A stretch of DNA of 64,000 bases from Unio delphinus (lineage: Eukaryota > Mollusca > Bivalvia > Unionida > Unionidae), in assembly GCA_029339505.1 (NCBI GenBank), contig JAQISU010000233.1, forward strand, positions 4,016,001 to 4,080,000. The letters run 5' to 3'. The notes under the pieces were generated by a model. It saw only the letters and a program-made list of their open reading frames with translations, had not been told where the DNA came from and did not search any database. Shown in pieces: positions 23,933 through 36,672 of the stretch. Position 1 is the first letter of the stretch, and each line of letters starts with the position of its first letter. Both the position numbers and the translations under genes were made by a program.

Positions 23933-24654
23933 TTGCATTGTTTAGTTATATTATTTAAAAAATAAAATATAAAGGAAGTACTCATACATACTTGTGTTCA
24001 AAGAGATGTAACTCCAAAATGTATAGAATTATTGTGGTTATCAAAGACAGTGAAATACATCACATATGTCTCTTGAAAACAAACATTTTCAGGTTAAAAT
24101 GCTGAATATATTTACTGAAAAAAATCGCATTTGATTTGAAATGCAAAGAAGTTGACATTGTTTGGAACCCCTTGGCAACAGTTAAGTTAGAAAATATAAA
24201 CTAATATGTGAAATGACTTATTTTTATGCACTTTTCTAAATCCTTGATGCTCTTTATTTTTAAAATCAGTACAGGGATACTAACAAAAGGTAAAGTATGC
24301 TGATGCTATAGTAGTATTGTGTTTCAGTATACATGTATATCCATTTTCTCTGATATGATTGATCTGGCATTTGGTACTGATGTTTAATATACATTTCCAT
24401 TTTGTAAACCCAACTAGAACTATGTAATTGTTTTCATTAATGTACATGTCTTTGTATTCTTGGATGTACCAAATCAGACTTGATAAAATCCCATTTATTT
24501 TAATTCCATTAATTCTGTATTACTGAAATATTGGAAAAGCATAAAAGATGATAGAGTATTTGATGAATACAAAGCCACATTTGTCTTTTATATGGAGTAT
24601 GGGGGATTAAACGTCAATGAAAACATATGTGTCAGAGTTTTCTGTACAGGTCTT

Positions 24655-24806
24655 TGTATATACTGTAAGTACTCAAACTGCATTGATCCAGATGTGCTGG
24701 CAGGTCTAGGTCTGTGCAGTTGTGAGTAATTAGTAGAACAAACAACATAGACTCTGATCTGCAGGTGCATTATACTATTACAGTTGTTTACAGTTTGACT
24801 CAACTT
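24655..24806. mobile_element. AGATCTGC fold-back MITE, copy D3
   Basis: It is in the opposite sense to the copy at 53688-53870: AGTAGAACAAACAACATA, CTGATCTGCAGGTGCATTAT and CAAACTGCATTGATCCAG match the complement of that copy. Confidence 0.55.
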
Positions 24807-25006
24807 ATATAAGAAAGAATAGATTGAATCTATTGTTATCAGGATATGATTGTTACATATATATTGGTTTGCTTTAAAGGAAACAGTGCATCAGAATTCA
24901 TTTTAATTGTTGTGTAATAGTGTACTGTAGCAGATAAAATTCTGAAAATTAAATAATTTTATTCAGTAAGTATAATGTCATATTATTAAGTAGTATGATG
25001 TATGTA

Positions 25007-25184
25007 CAGTAAAACCTGTCTTGAAAGACCACTGCTATGTGAGACCACCTGTCTTGAGAGACCACATTATGAATGCACATATTTAATGATTATATAGTAG
25101 TATGACCTGTTATGAAAGACCACCAGTCTGGAGAGGCCATATCTTTTTGGCAAAAGAGGTGGTATCTCAAGACAGGTTCTACTC
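25007..25184. mobile_element. pogo/Tigger-type MITE, 178 bp
   Basis: It starts CAGTAAAACCTGTCTTGA after a TA at 25005-25006 and ends TCAAGACAGGTTCTACTC before a TA at 25185-25186. Inverted ends of this form and TA targets are typical of the Tc1/mariner superfamily, pogo branch. The GAGACCACCTGTCTTGAGAG motif is repeated internally. Confidence 0.75.
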
Positions 25185-25229
25185 TACTATGTTTGGTATA
25201 TGGCATTTTATTGTTCAGCAACAGTTCAA

Positions 25230-25490
25230 GGGGCCCTGAGTGGCCGAGTAGTCTGAAGCACTTTCCGTTGCAGATCACTGCCGTCTCACCTGTCTGCATG
25301 GGTTTGAGTCTCAGATTCAGCTAATGTAGTTGTGTGAGAAAGCTTGCCAGTAGTTTCTTGTGGGTCGGTGGGTCTTTCCGGGGGTTTTTCCCTGCATTCT
25401 TCCTCCACCAATAATACTGGCTGCCATGTATAAGCTATAGCCTATCGTGTTCTGAAAAATGGCATTAAACCCAACAACAACAACAGCAAC
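25230..25490 (+). mobile_element. SINE family A, copy 5, full length
   Basis: It starts GGGGCCCTGAGTGGCCGAGT, with an A-box-like GTGGCCGAGTAG, a B-box-like GGGTTTGAGTC, GTGTGAGAAAGCTTGCCAGT, CTTTCCGGGGGTTTTTCCC, and the tail ACCCAACAACAACAACAGC. Confidence 0.85.
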
Positions 25491-25950
25491 AGTTGAGTAT
25501 CCAGAAAAGCCATTCCTGTCTAAGTATGATCTTTCACCAAAAAGATATTGATGGTACTCCATATTTAAAGTCCATCAGAAGTACAGTTACATTATACCAA
25601 ATCCAAAGAAGGAATTTTTTAAAAAAAGTTTTCAGTATACTGTCCATTTGGTTTGGAACAACAATCCCGGTGACATAAGGCAGGCTCCTAGCATTACATC
25701 TTTTCATAATCAGTGTCTCAAATGGATGGAATCTTTCTAGTACAATAAATACTGTCTGCTTTTCTGTAATTTTGCATCATTTTCACAGTTGAATTTTTCA
25801 ATGCAGGATTATTTTTTTTCTATTTTATGTTTTTATGTGTTCACATATGGATATGCATGTGCATATATATGTTCCAGGCTTGATACTTTGATTTTTAAAA
25901 TCACTTAATTATCTAGTGTCAAGACAGATTCTTTACATCATGTTGTGCAT

Positions 25951-26772
25951 CTCATTTGGCCCCGATCCAGTCTGTATGCATGACCTGGTTTCTGCATTCA
26001 GTGGCCGATCCCGCTAGTAGTCATAGTTTGTTGACTGCTTTCAATGGCCAATCCCGTCTTCAGTCGTTTTTAATGTGTGATAGATACGTCCCTGATTTGT
26101 TATAAATGTTTTTTTTCCCCAAGAATCAGACTAATATTAACCAATCAGAAATTATTTTACATTCTTTTGTGTGAATTTGAATACATATTGTTCAGAAACC
26201 TAGGGTTACTAATTGAGGGCATTTTCACTACATGTGTTCTGTTCATGAAAAATCATCAATGATGGCAGATGTAAGAGTGACTTTTGATGATGTTCAGAGC
26301 AAAAATGAGGAGTTTTTCAGGTTTGATCTAAAAAATATTGAGTAAGCGGAGGGAAGATATGTTCGGCAGTTTGATATTTTGCAAAATGTAGATTCGGACA
26401 TACAAGTTTCTGAGATTGAATCGTCAGAAGAAGATTGTGCTGATAGCAATGATGATAGAGTTCTTGCGGATCTAGTAGATAGGAGCAATCATTTTGATTT
26501 TTAAATAGTGTATAAATAAGTTGTAAAAGACTTGGACTAATATGAGGAAAAAATATATCAGTGTAGACAAATTCATTTGAAATAATTGGTGAAAATTTTG
26601 TGGATTTATATTTGATATAAGTGATATTATGGTAAGTGTAAATGCAGTATGCATGATGTTTACAAGATTTTCCAAAGGTAAAAATTCTCTGGGGTACAAG
26701 CAGCTAGACACAGTTTAGTGTTGCTGGGGTATAGCTGCAGTGATACTGATAACAGTGTTGGGGCTGAATGAG
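25951..26772 (+). mobile_element. piggyBac deletion derivative, copy 1
   Basis: The left end CTCATTTGGCCCC (25951-25963) and right end GGGGCTGAATGAG (26760-26772) are imperfect inverted repeats. The second copy shows TTAA next to the same right end (46542-46545), hence piggyBac. A remnant frame from ATG 26262 to TAA 26502-26504 encodes 80 codons with one internal stop and an acidic stretch (ESSEEDCADSNDD) typical of the N-terminal part of piggyBac transposases. The catalytic domain is deleted. Two GGCC(G/A)ATCCCG motifs near 26003 and 26046 may be subterminal binding sites. Confidence 0.6.
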
Positions 26773-27164
26773 ATATACTGTATATAATGTAAGTAATATA
26801 TCTAATACCGCAAGGTAGATTACTTCTGTAACTAATTAACTTCTCTAAATAAAGTAATTACAGTAATATTATTATTATTATTATTATTTTTTTTTTTTTT
26901 TTAAACTTTTTTTTGGTGGAGCAAATCCTATGTTTGGTGACTTGTAAATCCATGTAGAATAAATAGCAGAACCATTTGTCCTGTGGTGATTTTGAATTTT
27001 GCAGATATGGCCATTACCAATTACTGGTACATGTCTAAGTGTATGCAGGCATGTTCTGGAAAGATTTGCATGTAGCAAAATAGGACATTTTAATGAACAG
27101 ATGACATCAGACCCACATAATGTCCATCAGTATCAATACAGATTGGGTGGGTGGGTGATTTATA

Positions 27165-27245
27165 TGATTTAGCTGCCCCAGGCTGATCCAGTCATAGGAA
27201 TGCAACTTGCACCCATTTTGGCCATGAGCCCAGGATGCTTACCAA
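27165..27245 (-). mobile_element. Possible SINE family C fragment
   Basis: The GCCCCAGGCTGATCCAGTCA block with following ATAGGAATGCAACTTGCACC resembles the head region of the copy at 59848-60022. Short and diverged. Confidence 0.35.
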
Positions 27246-27847
27246 TGCCAATATGGTTTCTGCATACATTAATTGCCATATGCGACATGCATGAAGGCAC
27301 ATTGGGCCTTTTGTACATCTCCAGTTCTAGACAGGGTTTAGGTTTTTCTACATGATGCCGATTTTTTGTGACAGACATCAAATGGGTGTATAGCTAGAAG
27401 TCTGTTATCTGTCATCTATCCCTCCAATATCATTTGTTGACAATCCCTACTCCTTCTAAGCTACTTGGATGATTACATTGAAAGGGTTCTCAATAGATTA
27501 AAAAAATTAAGAATCAGTTATTACCCTGACTCCAAAAGTCAAAACTGAAATCTTGAGTCATTTGTTTTGGACAGTCATGAGCCCATAGCTGCAATTCCAT
27601 GTTATTGGAGGAAACAATTATTTAAGATTTCTTGCCTCGTGCTGAATAATGAGAAATACTCAATTTTTACTAAAGTGATTCATCATTCTAACTTTGTGTT
27701 GATGTGTGTATATTTTCTATATGAAACAAACATAATTATTTTATACTTTTATTTTTTTCCAACTTTTCAACATATTCTTTTATTAACTGATCAAATCATT
27801 TTATATGCAAAAATATATTCACCCAACTTTGAAGGTTATATATTGTA
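27246..27847. other. Intronic stretch, nothing recognised
   Basis: No supported feature. Confidence 0.4.
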
Positions 27848-28620
27848 CACCAATCCCTCAATAACTCGCTCCCTCATAACTCGTGAACCCGCTTATAACG
27901 CTGTGTCCAGCGTGTATCGTGGTTTTTCTCCAAAGAAAATATATTTTAAAGATCTTTAAAAATATGCTGAATGTGAAACATTACAATAAGAATTGGTAAA
28001 TTAAACCTTTATACATTTCTCGTTTCATCATAAATTTGCAAGTTCTAAATAAGATATAAATTCTTATGAGTTGATTTGTTGAGAAATAGTCATCAATACA
28101 CTGTAAATAAACAGTCTGGTGAAATAGCGATCATTGAAAACATCTGGTAAATGCTAACAGGTGGCAACAGAGAATGAAACAAACAGCAATTAAATATGTT
28201 GATATGTAAAAGTCACATTCTAATCCTTTATTTCCATTTCAATGTAAACATCATAATTGCAACATGTTCTTTTCTATGAAAACGTGAAAAGAGTCAATCA
28301 GCCGTCACATGAAAACTACGAGTACTTATGTGAGAACCTAATTATCTGCCAGCTTTGTTTTAATCAACAACTTGGCGAAGTGTTTGTTGCACTTGAATAA
28401 TCAATTAAAAGAGACCTGTGTTGTTTTATTTGCTCGGCGGCTGCGAAATCAGGGAGTAACACAAAAAGTTTTTTCAAAAAGTAAATTGTCATTTGTCAAG
28501 CATATCACAATAGGCATTTTTATAATCATGTTCTAATTTACATTGTTTTAAATTTTGTAGACCCACTAAATTCATGTTGTTAATGATTAAACCTTGTTTT
28601 TTGTTGTTTTTCATTTGACT
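27848..28620 (+). mobile_element. Tigger element, copy 2, old and internally deleted
   Basis: It begins CACCAATCCCTCAATAACTC right after a TA (27846-27847) and follows the 5' region of the element at 40308 for about 600 bases: CCCGCTTATAACGC, ATGCTAACAGGTGGCAAC, GTGAAAAGAGTCAATC, GTGAGAACCTAATTA, AAGTGTTTGTTGCAC. It then jumps at about 28559 to GACCCACTAAATTCATG, which lies behind the transposase in copy 1. The transposase frame is gone. A very decayed 3' end may lie at about 28818-28857 (TTTTGTGGACCATTG), not firmly supported. Confidence 0.75.
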
Positions 28621-29019
28621 TCTAATACATCAGTTGATAGACTTGTGTAAGAACGATTAACCTGTCAGTACCTAGCAAAGTTTTGGAAAAATCAATGACT
28701 TTCTGACATTGGAGTTTTAAAAAATTTATAATGGGTAATTTCATTGAGCACCAGGCACTGAATAAAGAAATTATTTGGAACAAAACTAAATTACAATTGA
28801 TAAACAGTATCATTTCATAGATTTTGTGGACCATTGAGTTTTGTGAGATGGCAGTGGAATATAGTTTTGAAAGGTCATGGAGTATGGTTTTGTTAAGTCT
28901 GCAGGAACCCTGATTGCATTAGGTATAAATTCGATAGGGACACAGATTTTGACAGGAATTATTCAGGCATAAAGATCTAAATATTTGTTACAAACATATC
29001 AATCGGTCATCAGTTATTA

Positions 29020-29770
29020 TTAGCATTACTAAAAATAGAAAAATCTTCAAGTCATGCTTTCTCTAAAAATTCTCAAGAATTTTTCCAATTTAAAAATAGA
29101 AGATCTTGAAAAACCATTTAACAGAATTTGACAATTTGAACTAAAAGTAGAACCAGAAAAGATTTATTTTTGATAACCCTTAACAGAATTTTACGAAATT
29201 TGTCAGAATGAATCCATACATAGGTGACTTTTATATTGTACTGTTATCAGAAACTGTCCATCCAAATATCAACCCAACCTTCGGCAAAAAAAAAAAAGTA
29301 TGATGGCATGAAGGGTTTTTTTACATTGTTATTATTGCCACCATTGATAGAAATTTAACATCTTTTGAAATATTAATATTATTTGAAGTTTATTGGTATG
29401 GAGTTGCTTTAGAGTTGGTACGAATGATGTTTAAATATGCCTTTTAGATATTGCAGCTGCAGCTGAAAAATAGAAAACCTTGTAATAACTTCTAAGTTAT
29501 ATAACACCAAATGAGTTATATTAAAGGTTACAGAACAGAAAATGACCAAATTCTACAAAAGTCATCCTTGCTTGAAAGCCTTGAATACTTTTAAAAATTA
29601 TGCCAATCCACCATCAAAATGTCGTATCTGTTATTGACAACAGAAAAATATTTACACAACTTTTGTCATATAAACCACAAACAGAATTTGACCAGCTCGG
29701 AATTTCCTGCTATATAATATTTGAAAATTGATTTTGCTATGCCATCATATGTGGATTAAGGCGTAAAATT
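29020..29770. repeat. Degenerate repeat segments, unit unclear
   Basis: Phrases such as GATGGCATGAAGGGTTTT and TTATTGCCACCATTGATAG recur in altered form at 31760-32830 (GGCATGGAGGGTCTTTTATG, TATTGCTGCCATTACAAAA). This looks like an old dispersed or tandem family of about 200-bp units. Confidence 0.4.
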
Positions 29771-29877
29771 TGGAAAATTTGGAAAAAAAAACTTAAACAG
29801 TTGCTTTCATAACATGTATAATCAGCATCATTGGAAGACATTTCAACAAAAAGCATCTTACGAAGCAGATTTTCGGA

Positions 29878-30208
29878 CAAACTAGCCTATTGGTTAGAGC
29901 ATCCATCTCTTTTGCAGGTTTGTGGAGGGGGGGGGGTCGCGGGTTTGAACCATCATCTATTCATACCAAGCCTTATAAAAATGGTGCAAACAGCTGCCCC
30001 GGTGCTTAGCATTAAGAGTTAATGTTAGGACTGTTTGACCTGGCGTCAGGATATTGTGACTGGGTGGTCATCATGCTACGTGTCAGCAGCATGATGTCCC
30101 AGTGCTAGGCATCACTATAAACTGCCACACTGCAGACATCATAGCAATATGACTGAATTTTTTTAAAGCTCCAGTAAAAATCCAAATCACACACACAAAA
30201 CACACACA
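29878..30208 (+). mobile_element. SINE family B, copy 4
   Basis: The head is CTAGCCTATTGGTTAGAGCA with a B-box-like CGGGTTTGAACC after a run of ten G. The body has GGTGCTTAGCATTAAGAG, TGACTGGGTGGTCATCATGC, AGCATGATGTCCCAGTGC and ends in AAATCACACACACAAAACAC. Confidence 0.8.
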
Positions 30209-31759
30209 CACTGACCAGCTGCTCTTTAATTTGTATTTTAGACCGCTGTGATGCAGGTGAGTAATCTCCAACCCTCTTGCGCCTCTTTCACTGAATATTA
30301 GCAGTGTACACAAGATGTGACAGCAGCTGCATAAATCAAGGCAGAATACAGCTTGCCATTTTAGTTTCTTATTGATTTCTTTGGTTTTTGTGTTAAAACT
30401 AAAATGTGATGCAAAAAAAATCCCATTAAGATTTATTAGAATTAATTTCTTGGTTCATTGTGTTATTGAACTTGAAAGCAACAGCCTCAAAGTGACTTGT
30501 GTCTGCTGATGCATACAATATAACCACTCCAATTCAGGTGACATCAGACTGACTCACAATATAGTTCTGCTGGAAATTTGTAAATATAGACCAGTAGCAT
30601 CAAAACCAGTCTGGGTCTTCTTTCATGCTCTTGTATATTGGAGAATTCTTCCTTGCAGGTGATTTTTGTTGATATGTCAGAGCAGCATCAATAGAGGAGG
30701 CTTCAAACTGTTGTAGCAGGTGTGTGACTTGGATTAGGTGTCAAACTATGGACAGAAACTTGTTTTATTCACAAGACACAATTTTGAAATAGATCATACT
30801 TTTATAAATGGAATTATGTTTCAGCAGGATTACATGACCTCTGGTAAGTTAGAGTTACATTTAGCACAATTAGTGGTGTAACTTAAGATTTTTTGCTTCT
30901 CCCCCACCCCATCAACTTGGGATTTTGGTCTTCTGCACCAACCCAGCCTTGGAGGAATCATTGCAGGAGTCACTGGGACTGTCAGGATCTGCAGGTTTTA
31001 TCATGTGACTGAATATCATGTGTTGACAAAAATGGTTTGGTGGTATAGTGTTTTTCAGCACTGCAACAAAAGTAGATTACATAATTACCAACGTTGATCT
31101 GATAGTTGAATTGAAATGCACCCATATGGCTTATTAACCAGTGAGTCACCACAGCTACTGCTTGTAAAATTGGTTTTGTTGTGATAAATTCACTTTGTGA
31201 ATAAATATTTACTGCAATAATTGTCTGTATATTAATGATTTTGACAAGAGTTAATACATGTATTTTCGTTACTTGGTTATTTTGACTTCTAACTTAAATT
31301 GGTTACAGTACTAGACACATATACTTCATGCTAATTTATGAAGTTTAAAATGTATTATTGGGATGGAATATCAATACACACCTTGAACTAAGCAATACAG
31401 TTACGTATAAAACGTGACCTCTGTGTTTTCTTGGTTTAAATCTTGTTTCCCAGCAAAGTACAGTATCATGGAAAAAATGGACAATGTTGGAAATCAAGAT
31501 CAATACTTAATCATCATTTAATATGTTTGTTATGTCAGCTCAGGTTGATTTGTGTGGGCATGAAGAGAAAAGGTATTGAATAAATTATTAAATGCTTTGT
31601 AGCCTTGTAGTTGAATGCATAAACATATCCCAACTGGGACCTGATGCATGTATGGATGTAGTCATATTATATTTGAGAAACAAATTGTTACAATTTGCTA
31701 TGAATTTCTGTTATTGTCAATAGAGGTTTCAGGAATTTAATTGTCTTGCTAAATTAATC
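30209..31759. other. Intronic stretch, nothing firm
   Basis: At 31035-31100 a short match (TTTTTCAGCACTGCAACAAA) to the tail of SINE family C on the minus strand may exist. Otherwise nothing supported. Confidence 0.35.
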
Positions 31760-32830
31760 ATGTTTCCAATATGTTTTAATTGGCAGTACAAAATTTACAA
31801 GATCCATAACTCGCCTGTTAATTTCATCTTCTTCTCCAAAAGACAATGAACATGTTTTAACTTTACTGGGCAGAGAATATCATGACCTGAAGATGTTTCA
31901 GGTTTGTACAAACAATGTTCTTTTACTGATATAGGTGGCTGCTTTTTAACGAAAAAGGATACAAGTTTAAACAAATTTGTCTCCACAATCACTAAATTTG
32001 GCTCCTGTTATTTAAAATCAAAAACTAAAACTTTAAGTGACTCCTCTAAACTTGCTTATTGGAAATTGAACCCAGTTTGAGAAAGTAATTTTACATGAAG
32101 GCCTGTCGATTTTGCACCAGTTATACCAATTCATCCTCAGATATGGTTGCTATTGCAAAACTTGTGCCAGTCTTTAAACAGTTTCTCCATAACCTGTGTA
32201 CAAGGTTTGCAGAAATGGTGCAGAATTGTTGTAAAATATGGCCACCATTGAAGAAGAAAGAAAACAACAACTTAAAATGACTCAAAGCAATGAATACATG
32301 TTGGCCATATTCGACAGAAAGTATCATGGCATGGAGGGTCTTTTATGTTGCACCAATGATGCCAATCCATTATTAGATATTGCTGCCATTACAAAATGAA
32401 GAAAAACCTTAAAATAAACTAAGGATCTGCTGAGACAAAATTTAGCCTCATGAAGAATGTTACTCTTCATCAAATTCGACAACGCTACATGTACTAGAGT
32501 GTAAATTTTTTTTATAATGATTTCATTTTTTTTAAAAACTACTTAAAAGAATATTAAAATTAATTTAATTTAATTTTAACTAAGATTAACAGTAAGCATC
32601 CTGGTATATGATTATTTAAAAATTTATGCAAAAGATGCAGATGGAATATGTTGCAGGGGTTCTGTTACCCAAATACTAAAAACCATTAAATTGCTTCTTT
32701 GCAAGAACAGATCAACAAAAATTGACATCAGTCTACATAAACACCCAGGCATAATGCCTTTCATTGTTTGCCCAAATGGTGCTGATCCCACATCAAATAT
32801 AGTTGCCATTTATTTTTAAAAAAGGCACAA
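31760..32830. repeat. Degenerate repeat segments related to 29020-29770
   Basis: Recurring phrases: ATATCATGACCTGAAGATG, GTATCATGGCATGGAGGGTC, CCAATGATGCCAATCC, GATATTGCTGCCATTAC, ATATAGTTGCCATTT. Spacing is about 200 bases but units are poorly conserved. Confidence 0.4.
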
Positions 32831-33154
32831 TAAAAAACAAAATTCCAGAAAGCTTAATACTAACCCATGACATTTGCAAACTGCCTTCACATTTGGCTTT
32901 CTCTTGATGTCAGGCAGGTGAGTGATCTTGGGCTCTCATGTTACTGTCTATTTGCCTGCCATAAGGTGGAGCATTTTATGTTACGATATCCTTCCTTCCA
33001 TCTGTTAAAAGTTGTTTCTGCCCAGTCTTTTGAATTGTCCAAGCTCTGTAGTTGCCAAGCTCTGTATGCATGACTTGCAGTTGGGGTAATGATGAACCCT
33101 ATCAGTTTTTTGCTCAAGAGAATAAAAGTCAAGATTACTGTTACTGAAAGAAGG

Positions 33155-33475
33155 AAAATGGTTTCAACATAATATCATTTCTCCAGCAACATTTGTGGAT
33201 AGCTTGTTCTTGGGGTCATTATGGTCCTTGTTGATTTCAGGGTCAAAACATCATGGTCACTACAAATGAATTATGAAAAATGGTTTCCACAGAACAATCA
33301 AATGTTGTGGATGGCTTGTACTAATAGTGTAAGTAAGAACCCAGCTGATTTTGGAATCCAGTGGTCAAAGATTGAGGTCACTTTGTGGAAGACTTGCACT
33401 TAAGGTAAAGAAGATGCTTAAGTTTGAGGCTTGAAAGATCAAAGGTCAGGGTCACTTTGACAAAAAGAAGGAACT
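33155..33475 (+). repeat. Repeat of about 120-bp units with AGGTCA motifs
   Basis: AATGGTTTCAACATAA with TTTGTGGATAGCTTGT (33158) recurs as AATGGTTTCCACAGAA with GTTGTGGATGGCTTGT (33275). Each unit has a GGTCAnnn...GGTCAC block; the last reads GATCAAAGGTCAGGGTCACT. A related single unit lies at 43340-43510. The repeats are low-copy and of unknown class. Confidence 0.5.
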
Positions 33476-34879
33476 GGCTTCTGTGCAAAGACTTCAGTTA
33501 TTCATAAATAGAACTGATTAAAAACTGGGCAGGTTAATATAATGCACTACTTATTGTGTTCTATTTCATTCAAAGTTATTTTGTTTATCAATCTGATCAT
33601 ATCATGGCTGTATATGTATTCAGAATTCTGGTCTAAATTAAGTTTGTCCTCTTATAGTAACCTTTTGAGGTAGAACCTACCTTTGCATGACACAGGTACT
33701 TAAAGTGGGAAGTGTCTTGTATGGTAGTTTAAGTTATCACTAGCTGAAGATGCTGAAGCTATGAAAACAAACTGGCCAGAACTGGTGCCAGGTCAGATTT
33801 TGACCTGCTTAGTTGGTCGCCTGGTATTCATTGGTAGAAGAGGAGTGGTCTTTGTCTATGTTTCCATTTTTACTGACAGAAATTATTGTTTGTGGTTTAT
33901 ATGTATATTTGCTTTTATATGTATATTTGCTTTTTTCTTCAACCTGGACATTTGTTTTGTTCTTATGATAATTCTTTGTTTTCAGCTAAAATAATTGATA
34001 GAATTTTCCACTCCAGTTCAGAGTTAGATTGTTTATTTTCTTCAAGCTATTTGGCAGTTGGAAGTTTTTTTTACAAAATTGCAGGCATCTAACCAGAAAA
34101 ATTTCCATAATTTGATAATTGGCTAAGGAGACAAAAGAAAGATAAATTTTGTCATCTGTTTTGACAAAGTGGCAATGGACTGAGTCAGATTTAGACACCA
34201 GATTATTAATTATGGAAGAGTAACAGCTAATTCATGTGTTAAATAACTGTTAGTAGCAGAGGGAGTAGATTTTATCTTGAGGCTGTAGATTTTACCCTTA
34301 GATGCACTTGAAAAGTAAAGACTTCCCATTATGTTAAAACAGTGTCTTTGTGAAAGGTGTAATTTTCCCCCTTTAAGCTGTTTGTTGTGAAAGTCATGTA
34401 CAAATGGCCTTAGGTTCTTGGTTTAATTTGTATGAAGTATGTACACTGTAAAATGGGTTTAAATGGACTGCTTATTCTTGAATAAAATGCTCTTTCTCTC
34501 ACACCTGAGTGATTCATTGGATAAAAAGTAATATTTTGTTTCTTAACTAGCATGTTGCATCTTTGGATTGATTACTTTTTTTTCTGTCAGATCATATGGT
34601 GATTAGTTTATATATTGGAGTTGATTCTGTAATTAGCTTTTATTATTTGCACAAATTAATACAGAATTGCTGTATTGATTATTTTAATTATTTTTATACT
34701 TACAATAGAAACATTGCAGATTATCTGTAGTTGGCTTATCTGCCATATTTCCAGACATTGTTGGGGGCTAGTAGGGACTCAAAAGATTGTTGTTAGGTCC
34801 CAAGGGTTGTCAGTGCCTGACATAAAAATCTGTTGACCAGTTGAGATTAATTTGATATTAGGAAAAAGGTATCTATTTG
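33476..34879. other. Intronic stretch, nothing recognised
   Basis: It contains a perfect 19-base tandem duplication (TATATGTATATTTGCTTTT) around 33898-33935. Nothing else is supported. Confidence 0.4.
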
Positions 34880-35496
34880 CTTTGAAGCATTTAAATTTTT
34901 TGCAGTATTCATATGAAATGTGAGTAGGAAACACATTTTGGGGACTATTTCATAATACATCCTAATACATTGACTTCCAAGCATATTTCCAGTAGCCCAA
35001 TGCCCAGCTGTGCGAAAAAAACATGTTTTCCATTGGTTAGTTTGCTCACACATGACAGAAAGCGAAAAGTTGGAGTTTTTTGTGTGGTGTTTTTTGGTTG
35101 CTAAACAGACCCATAATTTTCGTATGGAGAAGACTCTTTATTAAAAATGTCGATCGTATTCTAGTTTTTGCACAGGTTCACCTGTCTATGTGCAGTTCAG
35201 ACCAGTCTGCCTTAGATCTGAGGCCATCAAGTCTAAAATCTGGACATAAAATCGGTACCTGACCATGGGCAAATCTATGGTGGAGAAAACAATGGGCAAA
35301 AAAAAAATTGATTTTTCCCTTAGTATTTTGTGGTACAGCTAAAATGTCCAGATTATTTGGTATCTTTGTAGAGCTAAATCTTTCTACCTTTCTATAATAC
35401 TGCCCATTAGTGTATCATATATGACCTCGATGCTACAGACCTTGGAAGTAGGCTACTGCCTCCTGCCCAGTAAACATGGCTCTAGGGGTTAATGTG
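34880..35496 (+). mobile_element. TTAA-flanked piggyBac-like MITE, copy 3
   Basis: This is the longest copy of the family at 1978-2526. It includes CATATGAAATGTGAGTAGGA, GACTTCCAAGCATATTTCC, GCACAGGTTCACCTGTCTAT, TGCCTTAGATCTGAGGCC and CTAGGGGTTAATGTG followed by TTAA at 35497-35500. The left terminal repeat is not recognisable. Confidence 0.7.
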
Positions 35497-35610
35497 TTAA
35501 TACACTTAAATTAATTGGTAGATTTACCATTGTCCAATATTATAACCACCCCTATGTACACACATGTGCCCACATTCAAATAAACACAACAATATTAACA
35601 TTAAATTTAA

Positions 35611-35870
35611 AAACCAGGCTGAGTCATACCAAAGACTTATAAAAATGGTACTAACAGCTGCCTTGCTTGGCGTTCAGCATTAAGAGATTAGTGTTAGGAC
35701 TGGTCGGCTTTTTAATGTGACTGGGTGGGACATCATGCTGCATGTCTGCGGCATGATGCCCCATTGCAAGACATCACTATAACCTGTCACAATGCAGACA
35801 TCATAGCAATATGACTGAAAAATTGGTAAAGCTATGTTAAAAATCTAAATCAAACACACACACACACACA
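35611..35870 (+). mobile_element. SINE family B, copy 5 (headless)
   Basis: It starts CAGGCTGAGTCATACCAAAG and keeps GGGACATCATGC (35727-35738) opposite GCATGATGCCCC (35751-35762): the hairpin is preserved except one base. It ends AATCAAACACACACACACAC. The GCCTGGTGTCAGGA part of the body is deleted. Confidence 0.8.
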
Positions 35871-36168
35871 TTACAATTTTTCCCCAAGTTTCTGTCTTTA
35901 AATTCCGCTCGACAGTGCAGATATTCTTAATAAGATGTGGTTTTTGAGATCTGAACTGTTCAGGTGTTGGAGTTGGGATTGTTGTTGGTTATATGTAATG
36001 TAGATATCATTTATATTTATCTTGGCACTTATTTGAGACTGGATGGTACAATTGTTTTAACTTACCAATGTTTGTGCTGAAGTTTTCTCAGCATAGAAAA
36101 ATCTTTCTGCATCTGCACTAATGTGAGGGAGTGGCAAACGATCTGGTGGTGTTGCTAGGAGGATGGAT

Positions 36169-36392
36169 AGGTTGGTGCTGTAGGTTTAATGCCATTTTTT
36201 AGCACATGGCAGCCAATATTAATGGTAGAAGAAAATCATCAGAAAGAACCACTGATCCACGAGAAGCTACTGGCAAGCTTTCTCACATACCCACATTAGC
36301 TGAATCTGGGACTCTAACCCATGCAGATAGAGGTGAGATGACAGTAATCCTTAACGGAGAGTACTTTAGACCACTCGGCCACTCGGGGCCCC
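36169..36392 (-). mobile_element. SINE family A, copy 6
   Basis: On the minus strand it starts GGGGCCCCGAGTGGCCGAGT, the best preserved tRNA-like start in the window. It continues through GTATGTGAGAAAGCTTGCCA and GTGGTTCTTTCTGATG to AATGGCATTAAACC. Confidence 0.85.
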
Positions 36393-36672
36393 ACAAAGAA
36401 GGGCTCTATAATGTACTATATAATGATTAATGTCTATCTTTTTATGAAACGTGTGCAAAATGTTAAATGCTCCCCGATGCTGCAATGCTTCAAGAAGTCA
36501 GACTCTGCCTTTGAGGAGAAATTTAGGTTTGCTGGGTTTTGCTCTATTTGCAAATAGCTTATATTTTACTAACTCACAACTGTGTTTCTTCATTTTGCCA
36601 TAAAAAATAAACCATACTTGTACCCTATTCCAGTTACTGAAATAATCATGTATGGCATTTTATATATGGATT

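Noticed and set aside
27567..27959. 130-codon frame on the plus strand
   Set aside because: Its end runs into the Tigger terminal repeat and the rest is Phe/Tyr/Ile-rich; looks accidental.
28905..28950. Possible 3' terminus of Tigger copy 2 (AATTCGATAGGGACAC)
   Set aside because: The match to GTTATCGAGGGAGCG is too weak; 28818-28857 fits slightly better but is also uncertain.
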